Source: Bacteroidota bacterium (GTDB lineage Bacteria; Bacteroidota; Bacteroidia; Bacteroidales; PUMT01). From it: 6,162 nucleotides of DNA. The DNA is taken from assembly GCA_003556985.1 (NCBI GenBank), contig PWPZ01000065.1, forward strand, positions 1-6,162, read 5' to 3'. Every line of letters starts with the position of its first letter. Position 1 is the stretch's first letter. This document shows positions 1-6,160 of the stretch, piece by piece. The notes beneath the pieces are model-generated. The model did not search any database. It had not been told where the DNA came from and was given only the letters and a program-made list of their open reading frames with translations. The translations under genes and the position numbers were made by a program.

Positions 1-1176
1 GCCCGTCAAATCACCGCCACCGAAAGGTTCACCCAGCATCCCCCCAGATATACCGAAGCCAGCCTGGTTAGGAAACTTGAAGAGCTGGGTATAGGAAGGC
101 CTTCTACCTATGCCCCCACGATTTCAACCATCCAGAACAGGGGTTACGTGGAGAAGGAGGACAGGCCCGGCACTCCCCGCAAATACGAGGTTATAGAACT
201 TGACAATAAGAATAATTTAAAAGAGGAGACACGAACCGAAATGGCGGGTTCGGAAAAGGCAAAACTATTTCCCAATGATATAGGTATGGTGGTCAACGAT
301 TTTCTGATGGACCATTTTAATGATATACTCGATTACAATTTCACCGCCAAGGTAGAGAAGGAATTTGACGATATTGCCGAGGGCAGGCTTTCCTGGCCGG
401 ATATGATAGATGAATTTTATGCCCCTTTCCATGGCAAAGTGGAAGAAACCCTTGAAACATCGGAAAGGAATAAGGGCGAAAGGTATCTTGGAGTTGATCC
501 TGAAAGTGGCAAAAACCTGTTTGTGAAAATCGGACGCTATGGCCCAATGGCCCAGATAGGCGATTCTGACAGTGAGGAAAAACCAAAATTCGCCGCCCTG
601 AGAAAAGATCTGCGGCTGGAGACAATCACCTTTGAACAGGCACTTGAGCTTTTCAAGCTCCCCAGACAGCTGGGCAAATATGAAGACAAGGAGGTTGTGG
701 CGGGCATAGGCCGATTTGGCCCATATATACGCCATAACAATAAATTCGTATCACTTAAAAAAGATGTTGACAATCCATATACCGTCGAACTAAAGCGGGC
801 CATAGAACTGATAGAAGAAAAACGCAAAACGGAAAGGGAGAAAATCATCAGGGAATTTGACAGCCCGGAGGGTTTGGCAATTTTGAAAGGACGGTGGGGA
901 CCTTACATCTCCTACGATAGCAAAAATTATAAAATACCCAAAGACGTTGACCCTGCAGAGCTGACTGCCGAGCAGTGCCTGGAGATCATTAAGACCAGCG
1001 AGGGGAAACCGGCAAAAAGAAAACCTGCTAAAGGCAAAACGGCAAAAAGTAAAGCCGCGGGAGGCAAAACAGTCAAAAGCAAAACGGTAAAAAGTAAAGC
1101 CGCAGGAGGCAAAGCGGTCAAAAGCAAAACGGCAAAAAGTAAACCTGCCGGCAGGAAAAATCAGCAAAAAAAATAG
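1..1176 (+). CDS. topA: DNA topoisomerase I (type IA), C-terminal 391 residues; 5' end lies outside the window
   Basis: The open frame runs from base 1 to the TAG at 1174-1176, so this is a 5'-truncated gene. TopA relaxes negatively supercoiled DNA by single-strand cleavage; its catalytic tyrosine lies upstream and is not visible. Seen here, numbering from the first window codon: the end of the type IA core with the signature RYTEASLV (16-23) and GIGRPSTYAPTI (30-41), then LFPNDIGMVVNDFL and ILDYNFTAKVE, typical of bacterial TopA. Three topoisomerase C-terminal repeats (Toprim_Crpt type) follow, centred on GRYGP (178-182), GRFGPYI (237-243) and GRWGPYI (297-303). No four-cysteine zinc fingers are seen; these GR-GP repeats replace them. 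The last ~55 residues are a Lys/Ala/Ser/Gly tail, probably disordered and DNA-binding. Family assignment is very secure. An internal ATG at 148 is not the start, because the conserved core extends upstream of it. Confidence 0.97.
   Translation, partial: ARQITATERFTQHPPRYTEASLVRKLEELGIGRPSTYAPTISTIQNRGYVEKEDRPGTPRKYEVIELDNKNNLKEETRTEMAGSEKAKLFPNDIGMVVNDFLMDHFNDILDYNFTAKVEKEFDDIAEGRLSWPDMIDEFYAPFHGKVEETLETSERNKGERYLGVDPESGKNLFVKIGRYGPMAQIGDSDSEEKPKFAALRKDLRLETITFEQALELFKLPRQLGKYEDKEVVAGIGRFGPYIRHNNKFVSLKKDVDNPYTVELKRAIELIEEKRKTEREKIIREFDSPEGLAILKGRWGPYISYDSKNYKIPKDVDPAELTAEQCLEIIKTSEGKPAKRKPAKGKTAKSKAAGGKTVKSKTVKSKAAGGKAVKSKTAKSKPAGRKNQQKK
1036..1158 (+). repeat. 45-bp imperfect tandem repeat (about 2.7 copies) inside the 3' end of topA
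   Basis: Copy 1 is 1036-1080, copy 2 is 1081-1125, and a partial third copy is 1126-1158. Copies 1 and 2 differ at 4 of 45 positions by my count. Each encodes a 15-residue unit with the pattern KT[AV]KSKAAGGK[TA]VKS; the third reads KTAKSKPAGRK before the final NQQKK. The repeat length is a multiple of three, so gain or loss of a unit would lengthen or shorten the basic tail without a frameshift. The preceding residues (KPAKRKPAKG, from 1006) have similar composition but are not in register. Confidence 0.9.
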
Positions 1177-1251
1177 GATCCAAAGTCATTGCCACATCCG
1201 GCGAACATATAATAGTATTCTGAAATAGCATGCGGGATCGGCCATAAGGTC

Positions 1252-1305
1252 AAATATCCATGATCAATCCTGCCAGCTGATATAAAATCTTTTGAATGGA
1301 TATTT
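1252..1305 (+). promoter_or_regulatory. Inverted repeat / potential mRNA hairpin ending one base before the start codon of the arginase-like gene
   Basis: AAATATCCAT (1252-1261) is the exact reverse complement of ATGGATATTT (1296-1305). After a two-base bulge (1262-1263) pairing continues with TCAA (1264-1267) against TTGA (1292-1295), giving 14 base pairs around a 24-base loop. The right arm ends one base before the ATG at 1307, so if transcribed the stem would occlude the initiation region. No T-run follows, so it is not an ordinary intrinsic terminator. It could be a translational control hairpin, an mRNA-stabilising structure or a protein-binding site; the sequence alone does not decide. 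The repeat is clear; its function is inferred. Confidence 0.55.
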
Positions 1306-1306
1306 C

Positions 1307-2467
1307 ATGGAAATAAAAGATTATTTTGAACCGGCTGCTGTCGATCCCGGTTATGTACTGGGAGAAAAAAATGCTTTCGGGACCAGGGTCCGGCAACATT
1401 TGCCTTCAGGGGATTTTCCGGACTGGAAAAAAGCCGATATTGCCATACTGGGTATTTCGGAATACCGCAACATTCATAAGGACAACTGTTGCAATGCTGC
1501 TAATCAGGCCAGGCAATGCCTGTACGGATTAACCTGCCCCGGCACAGAGATGAAAATCGCCGACCTTGGTAACCTGAGGACGGGGAACACTACCGATGAC
1601 ACCCTTGCCGCCATTCGTGATGTACTTTCCCTGCTGCTTGAAAACAAAACCATCCCCCTTCTTCTTGGAGGCACCCGTGACCTGACACTTGGAATGTTCA
1701 CGGCATATGAAAAAAACAAAAAGACGGTTAATCTTACGGCAATCGACAGTCAGCCCGGACTGACGCCTCGCTTTTATGACGATATAAGGATCAAATCGTA
1801 TCTCAGCAAAATAATTTCCTCCCGTTCCAATCACCTTTTCAACTACAGCAACATAGGCTATCAGACCTATTTTGCAGGAGAAGGAGAAACCATCCTTCTT
1901 GAAGAATTGCTTTTTGACGCTTTCAGGCTCGGGGTTGTCAGGAAGAACATTGCAGAAATGGAACCCGTAATCCGCGATACGGACCTGCTTATGATAAGTA
2001 TGTCGTCAATAAGGCAGTCTGACGCCCCTGCCGCAATTTTTCCGTCACCCAACGGACTGGCAGGAGAAGAGGTTTGCCAGCTTGCCTGGTATGCAGGGAA
2101 AAGCGAAAGACTAAGCAGCATTGCACTATTCGACTGGCATGCAGAATTCGACAACCGGTTTCACACTGCCCACCAGGCGGCTCATGCCGCCTGGTACTTT
2201 ATTGACGGCTTCTACAAAAGAAAAGATGAGTATCCTTTCAATCCGGCGAAAGACTGTACCAGTTATATTGTACATCTTTCCGGACCGGATACCAGTATTA
2301 ACTTTTTCAAAAGCAACAAAAGTGAAAGATGGTGGATGGAGGTTCCTTCCTCAAAACTACCTTCAAGCCTGATGGTGGCATGCTCATATGAAGATTACCA
2401 GAAAGCCTGTATGCAGGAAGTGCCGGAACGGTGGTGGCAGAACTTTAAAAAGATAAATAACCAATGA
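1307..2467 (+). CDS. Arginase/formimidoylglutamase-fold protein, probable pseudoenzyme (386 aa)
   Basis: Members of the ureohydrolase (arginase) superfamily hydrolyse guanidino or formimino groups with two Mn ions held by GGxHD/S, DxHxD and SxDxDxxDP motifs. The order and spacing of these regions remain, but the ligands do not. PLLLGGTRDLTLG (core GGTRD at 121-125) has Arg for His. AIDSQPG (D147) keeps one Asp of DxHxD. SMSSIRQSDAP (231-241) lacks the Asp pair. Other visible blocks are FDWHAEFDN (275-283), FKSNKSERWWMEVP and CSYEDYQ near the C-terminus. From memory, Bacteroidota relatives annotated 'formimidoylglutamase' share the IRQSDAPA, NKS-RWWMEVP and CSYEDYQ blocks, so this looks like a stable divergent branch rather than a decaying gene. 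No signal peptide, so probably cytoplasmic. I place the start at ATG 1307; a TTG at 1292 would add five residues but falls inside the inverted repeat. It lies 130 bp after topA and 240 bp before porP, same strand. A catalytic role should not be assumed. Confidence 0.8.
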   Translation: MEIKDYFEPAAVDPGYVLGEKNAFGTRVRQHLPSGDFPDWKKADIAILGISEYRNIHKDNCCNAANQARQCLYGLTCPGTEMKIADLGNLRTGNTTDDTLAAIRDVLSLLLENKTIPLLLGGTRDLTLGMFTAYEKNKKTVNLTAIDSQPGLTPRFYDDIRIKSYLSKIISSRSNHLFNYSNIGYQTYFAGEGETILLEELLFDAFRLGVVRKNIAEMEPVIRDTDLLMISMSSIRQSDAPAAIFPSPNGLAGEEVCQLAWYAGKSERLSSIALFDWHAEFDNRFHTAHQAAHAAWYFIDGFYKRKDEYPFNPAKDCTSYIVHLSGPDTSINFFKSNKSERWWMEVPSSKLPSSLMVACSYEDYQKACMQEVPERWWQNFKKINNQ

Positions 2468-2556
2468 TGGCATGTGCCTGTATAGCACCTGTTTTGCAGG
2501 TTATATAAAATTTCCCCGATTTTTTTTTCAATAAAAAGGAAACCTTAACCCCACAC

Positions 2557-2573
2557 TGTCAGTATAAGTGACA
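2557..2573. promoter_or_regulatory. Small dyad TGTCA-N7-TGACA upstream of porP, possible operator
   Basis: TGTCA (2557-2561) and TGACA (2569-2573) are perfect inverted half-sites whose centres are 12 bp apart, close to one helical turn, in the 240-bp non-coding gap before the T9SS genes. It lies about 35-50 bp upstream of the candidate promoter. Five-base arms occur by chance fairly often, so this is a weak call. Confidence 0.2.
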
Positions 2574-2607
2574 ACATATTAAATAACAACGGAGAACATA
2601 CAACAAG

Positions 2608-2639
2608 TTTGTGGAGAATTAATTTTTTATTTACTTTAC
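2608..2639 (+). promoter_or_regulatory. Candidate Bacteroidota-type promoter for the porP-gldK-gldL unit
   Basis: The known Bacteroidota sigma-ABfr consensus is TTTG near -33 and TAnnTTTG near -7. Here TTTG is at 2608-2611 and TACTTTAC at 2632-2639, a 20-base spacer; the -7 box matches only 4 of the 6 specified bases. An alternative -7 box, TACATTTT at 2644-2651, matches 5 of 6 but has no good -33 element. The rest of the gap 2468-2707 is A/T-rich and holds no convincing small gene. That a promoter lies in this gap is likely from the gap size and the change of function; the exact boxes are uncertain. Confidence 0.27.
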
Positions 2640-2707
2640 ACGGTACATTTTATTAAATTATCTTAAAATCCACATAATAAATCAGGAAAGTCTCCGGTTT
2701 AGTTAAT

Positions 2708-3640
2708 ATGAAAAAAATTTTATGGCCAATTTTTTTCACCTGGCACATTTTTCCGGGTCTTGCGCAACAAGACCCCCAGTTTAGTCAAAATATGTATAAT
2801 ATTATGATGTACAACCCCGGATACGTGGGAAGCAAGAATGCAATCTGTGCAACCGCCATTAACCGCCAGCAATGGATGGATCTTGAAGGTGCTCCGGTTT
2901 CTTCCGTATTCTCCGCCAATTCACCGTTCCGCTTACTTGGTGCTGATCATGGCGCAGGGGTTCACATACTTAGTGACGAGATAGGATTTGAGACCAACCT
3001 GAGCTTTAACCTGTCGTATGCATACAGAATGGATGCAGGAGCCGGAAAGCTTGGTTTGGGATTCGGGTTCGGCATGATAAATTCTTCTCTCGAAGCCGAA
3101 TGGATTATTCCCGGCGGAAGCACCACAGGTGATCAGTCAATACCGGCCGGTAATGAGAATACCTTTACAACCGATTTTTCAGCCGGACTGTTCTACTATA
3201 CCGATGATTATTACGTCGGTATTTCCTCCACTCACCTTAACCAGTCAACCATAGAATATAATCTCCAGGCAACTCCTTTTCTAAGGCGTCAGTATTACCT
3301 TACATCCGGATACTCACTCAGTCTGAGAAATCCTGATTACAGTTTCCTTCCCGCACTTAACATTCATTCCGACGGAGTTATCACCCAGTTCAACCTGGGA
3401 GCGATACTGGATTATGACAATAAGATATGGGGCGGACTATCTTACCGGGTCGGGTCATCAATAGTAGGAATTGCAGGAATTAAAATATTCGGCGACATTC
3501 ACATAGGCTATTCCCATGATTTTTCGGTAACCGGAATCAGAAAGCATAATAAAGGTACCCACGAGCTGATGTTGAGATATTGTTTTGATCTCGGCACTGA
3601 TCGCGGTCCACAAAGATACCGGAGCATCAGAATTTTATAA
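2708..3640 (+). CDS. porP: PorP/SprF family type IX secretion system outer-membrane protein (310 aa)
   Basis: PorP/SprF proteins are small outer-membrane beta-barrels found only with the T9SS; P. gingivalis PorP is needed for secretion and is encoded just before porK. Seen here: a signal peptide (residues 1-19, KK then a hydrophobic stretch, likely cleavage after GLA19). The family signature follows: QDPQFSQNMYN (21-31), YNPGYVGSKN (35-44), NRQQWMDLEGAP (52-63). Alternating hydrophobic/aromatic strands rich in Gly, Tyr and Ser fill the rest. GTHELMLRY (283-291) is the usual HE-containing last-strand block, and a short basic tail follows. Length matches the ~300-residue family norm. The ATG at 2708 gives a complete signal peptide; there is no Shine-Dalgarno, as is normal for the phylum. 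The gene is followed after 101 bp by gldK on the same strand, the order of the P. gingivalis por operon. The family also has many non-core paralogues, but the position next to gldK favours the core copy. Confidence 0.93.
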   Translation: MKKILWPIFFTWHIFPGLAQQDPQFSQNMYNIMMYNPGYVGSKNAICATAINRQQWMDLEGAPVSSVFSANSPFRLLGADHGAGVHILSDEIGFETNLSFNLSYAYRMDAGAGKLGLGFGFGMINSSLEAEWIIPGGSTTGDQSIPAGNENTFTTDFSAGLFYYTDDYYVGISSTHLNQSTIEYNLQATPFLRRQYYLTSGYSLSLRNPDYSFLPALNIHSDGVITQFNLGAILDYDNKIWGGLSYRVGSSIVGIAGIKIFGDIHIGYSHDFSVTGIRKHNKGTHELMLRYCFDLGTDRGPQRYRSIRIL

Positions 3641-3741
3641 AAAAGTAATTAAATAAATGAATCGTCCATTCAAAAAATATGCACTGCCCGCACGATCATG
3701 CATGGATATTTGTCTGACTTTAATAAACAAAACATAATCAC

Positions 3742-5070
3742 ATGAAAAGAGCTGTTTTTTTAGTTACGCTTGCCGCAGTTATTCTCTCAGGATGTGGCAG
3801 AGGCCCCAGCGGAGAACTTGTAGGGGTTCAGGGAAGAAAAAGCTGGTACGAACCCGATCCATACGGTATGGTATTCATTCCTCAGGGAAGTTTTGTTATG
3901 GGCCCCAGTGATGAGGACGTGATTTTTGCCCAGAACGCCTTTTCGCGAACCATCTCAGTCAGCGCTTTCTGGATGGATGAAACCGAAATTACCAATAATA
4001 AGTACCGCCAGTTCGTGCATTATGTCAGAGACTCAATTATGAGAAGTCTGCTTGGGGAGCAGCTTGATGAGTTTCTCATTATGGAAGATGCTTTCGACAG
4101 GCCGCTGGATCAGCCCCGGATTAACTGGGATGCCCGCATAGATATGCGCGATGAAGAAATATACGATATTCTGGAAGAGCTTTATTATCCGGTCGAAGAG
4201 CGCTTCTGGGGCAGAAGGGAACTGGATACCAGAAAACTTAACTATGAATATTTCTGGGTTGACTATGAGCAGGCCGCACGCCGCTCCAACCGTTGGAATC
4301 CGGAGACACAGCAGTACGAAGGCACGGTTTTCAACCAGCTCGGGGAAGAGGTGCCCATCGTTAACCGGTCATCATTTGTGCTCCGTGATGTGGTGAACGT
4401 TTACCCCGACACGCTGGTATGGATCCATGACTTCACATATTCATACAATGAGCCGATGGCCAACATGTATTTCTGGCATCCATCCTATGATGATTACCCT
4501 GTGGTAGGCGTCAGCTGGAAACAGGCAATGGCCTTTGGAATATGGAGAACCAACCTGCTTAACCAGCATCTTTCCCGCAGGGGACAGGGTTTTGTGCAAA
4601 ACTACAGGCTGCCCCTTGAATCGGAGTGGGAATATGCAGCCCGCGGAGGCATTCCTTTGTCAATGTATCCCTGGGGAGGGCCTTATACCCGGAACATGGA
4701 AGGGTGTTTCCTTGCAAACTTCAAACCTATGCGTGGCAATTATACTGACGACGGATGGCTTTATACGGCGCCGGTTGCCTCGTACGAGCCTAACGACTTC
4801 GGATTGTATGACATGGCAGGCAACGTGGGGGAGTGGACTGAAAATGCGTACGATGAATCTTTCTATACCTTCTCACACGACATGAATCCCAACTACAAGT
4901 ACAATGCATTGCCCGATGACCCCCCCGCCCTGAAAAGAAAAGTTATAAGGGGAGGTTCCTGGAAGGATATCGCATATTACCTTCAGGTAAGCACCCGGTC
5001 ATATGAATACCAGGATACTGCAAAATCATATGTTGGCTTCAGAAATGTACGTGATTATCTGGGTAACTGA
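3742..5070 (+). CDS. gldK: GldK/PorK, T9SS outer-membrane ring lipoprotein with FGE-sulfatase-like domain (442 aa)
   Basis: GldK/PorK is anchored in the inner leaflet of the outer membrane and with GldN/PorN forms the large periplasmic T9SS ring. Seen here: a lipoprotein signal with lipobox LSGC, lipidated Cys18. An FGE-sulfatase (formylglycine-generating enzyme-like) fold follows: GMVFIPQGSFVMG (42-54), FWMDETEITNNKYRQFV (76-92), YPVVGVSWKQA (252-262), LPLESEWEYAARGG (290-303), YPWGG (309-313), YDMAGNVGEWT (356-366), VIRGGSW (401-407) and GFRNVR (432-437). A long charged insertion (about 95-235) between the second and third blocks, ending in YPDTL and YSYNEPM, is typical of GldK and absent from ordinary FGE. 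Besides Cys18 the only cysteine is Cys322, so the paired copper-binding cysteines of true FGE are missing and the role is structural. It lies between porP (101-bp gap) and gldL (121-bp gap). The 101-bp gap shows no terminator or strong promoter. The A-rich leader and full lipobox support this start. Confidence 0.96.
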   Translation: MKRAVFLVTLAAVILSGCGRGPSGELVGVQGRKSWYEPDPYGMVFIPQGSFVMGPSDEDVIFAQNAFSRTISVSAFWMDETEITNNKYRQFVHYVRDSIMRSLLGEQLDEFLIMEDAFDRPLDQPRINWDARIDMRDEEIYDILEELYYPVEERFWGRRELDTRKLNYEYFWVDYEQAARRSNRWNPETQQYEGTVFNQLGEEVPIVNRSSFVLRDVVNVYPDTLVWIHDFTYSYNEPMANMYFWHPSYDDYPVVGVSWKQAMAFGIWRTNLLNQHLSRRGQGFVQNYRLPLESEWEYAARGGIPLSMYPWGGPYTRNMEGCFLANFKPMRGNYTDDGWLYTAPVASYEPNDFGLYDMAGNVGEWTENAYDESFYTFSHDMNPNYKYNALPDDPPALKRKVIRGGSWKDIAYYLQVSTRSYEYQDTAKSYVGFRNVRDYLGN

Positions 5071-5144
5071 TAAAATTTGTCCGGAATAATATAACACTAT
5101 ACCAAAAAAGCCGTTATAATTATTAATTAACGAAATTTAACAAG

Positions 5145-5167
5145 TGGTCTTCAGGTTAATAGGACCA
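5145..5167 (+). promoter_or_regulatory. Potential hairpin in the gldK-gldL intergenic leader
   Basis: TGGTCTT (5145-5151) can pair with AGGACCA (5161-5167) through six Watson-Crick pairs and one G-U, with a 9-base loop. It lies 24 bases before the gldL ATG and is not followed by a T-run, so it is not an intrinsic terminator. It stands out in an otherwise very A/T-rich gap (5071-5191). It may tune expression between gldK and gldL, for example as an RNA-processing or stability element; this is inference. Confidence 0.3.
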
Positions 5168-5191
5168 ATAATCTAATCTAAACAATTACGT

Positions 5192-6160
5192 ATGAAATTT
5201 GCAGAATTAGTTCATAGCTCGGGCTGGAAAAATTTCATGGCCAAAATGTACGGTATCGGCGCCTCCATTGTGATTATGGGTGCCCTGTTCAAGATCCAGC
5301 ACTGGCCGGGTGCAGGAATAATGCTCACAGTGGGACTAAGTGTTGAGGCATTGATATTCTTCTTTTCTGCTTTTGAGCCTCTGCACGAAGAACTTGACTG
5401 GACTCTGGTATATCCGGAGCTGGCAGGTATGCAGGGAGATGAGGACGATATGAATGCAATACGCCAGCACAACCACAACAGATCATCCCTGCCTGCCGGG
5501 AACTATTCAGGCGATGGCGGAGCTGCCCTGGCAAAATTTGACCAGATGATCCAGAGTGCAGAGATCACCCCTGATCTTTTTGAAAAGCTGGGCCAGGGGC
5601 TGAAAAATCTTAACCTCACAACTTCAAAACTGGCCGACATTTCTGATGCCGGACTGGCAACCAACGAATATGTATCAAACATCAGGAATGCTGCCGGCTC
5701 CCTGAATTCACTCAACGAGTCTTTCGAAGGTTCATCCAGAAATCTGAAGGGGAACGTGGACAGTCTTTCTGATTCTTACCGGAAAAACGCTGAAATCCTG
5801 GAAAATTCGACCTCGAAGCTCTCCGAATCCTATAACGCCCTCAATGAATCTGTGAGCCACAACAACTCAAGTATTACCGAGAGCAATAAAAATATCGGTG
5901 AGAATCTGGGCTCCCTGAACAAGAACCTTTATGCACTTAATGCAGTGTATGAGCTTCAGCTCCAGAACAATAACGACTATCTCAAGGGATCACAGACCCT
6001 TTATAATGACCTTGGCAAAATAAGCAGCGATCTTAAATCCTCCGTGCAGGAAACCGAGAAATACAAGGAAGAGATGAGTAAACTTAGCCAAAACCTTTCC
6101 GAACTGAATTCCATTTATGGCAATATGCTTTCCGCCATGAATGTGGTTAGCCGGAAATAA
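5192..6160 (+). CDS. gldL: GldL/PorL, inner-membrane T9SS/gliding motor subunit (322 aa)
   Basis: GldL and GldM form the inner-membrane complex that uses the proton gradient to drive type IX secretion and gliding. Seen here: two N-terminal transmembrane helices, about residues 19-34 and 42-61, joined by a short KIQHWPGAG turn. Lys34 and His37 sit at the end of helix 1; Glu52 in helix 2 and Glu62 at its end match the polar residues of F. johnsoniae GldL (K27, H30, E49, E59 as I recall), of which E49 is the key membrane glutamate. After an acidic linker (66-110) comes a long Ser/Asn/Leu-rich coiled-coil region to the end, expected to be cytoplasmic. It contains LNAVYELQLQ (249-258) and LNSIYGNMLSAM (305-316). 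Length is near the ~309 aa of PorL and ~100 longer than flavobacterial GldL. The start at 5192 leaves the short amphipathic lead-in before helix 1 intact. The gene is complete; gldM is expected immediately after the window edge. Confidence 0.96.
   Translation: MKFAELVHSSGWKNFMAKMYGIGASIVIMGALFKIQHWPGAGIMLTVGLSVEALIFFFSAFEPLHEELDWTLVYPELAGMQGDEDDMNAIRQHNHNRSSLPAGNYSGDGGAALAKFDQMIQSAEITPDLFEKLGQGLKNLNLTTSKLADISDAGLATNEYVSNIRNAAGSLNSLNESFEGSSRNLKGNVDSLSDSYRKNAEILENSTSKLSESYNALNESVSHNNSSITESNKNIGENLGSLNKNLYALNAVYELQLQNNNDYLKGSQTLYNDLGKISSDLKSSVQETEKYKEEMSKLSQNLSELNSIYGNMLSAMNVVSRK

Noticed and set aside
265..735. Long open frame on the minus strand inside topA
   Set aside because: It overlaps strongly conserved TopA coding sequence and its translation resembles no family; it is an antisense shadow, as are the minus-strand frames over the lysine tail and gldL.
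1292..1306. TTG start codon giving a 391-residue arginase-like protein
   Set aside because: The five extra residues lie within the right arm of the inverted repeat and resemble no conserved N-terminus; the ATG at 1307 is the simpler start.
1529..1834. Minus-strand open frame inside the arginase-like gene
   Set aside because: Lies wholly within a conserved coding region, with no recognisable motifs or start context.
2487..2528. Possible intrinsic terminator after the arginase-like gene: ACCTG/CAGGT stem (2487-2501) and a nine-base T-run (2520-2528)
   Set aside because: The stem is only 5 bp and lies 18 bases from the T-run, so it does not meet the usual hairpin-then-T architecture; left as a weak possibility only.
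2591..2618. Direct repeat GGAGAA at 2591-2596 and 2613-2618, 22 bp apart
   Set aside because: Spacing of two helical turns is suggestive, but a six-base repeat with no other support is not enough.
2647..2669. Inverted repeat ATTTTA / TAAAAT upstream of porP
   Set aside because: Six A/T-only pairs in a strongly A/T-rich stretch are expected by chance.
3661..3706. Crossing inverted repeats in the porP-gldK gap (ATCGT/ACGAT and TCCAT/ATGGA) and a CATGCATG palindrome
   Set aside because: The pairs are short, share base 3665 and are not nested, so they do not form one coherent hairpin.
5112..5132. CGTTA/TAACG inverted repeat with TTAATTAA inside, upstream of gldL
   Set aside because: Five-base stem with a long A/T loop; base composition explains it.
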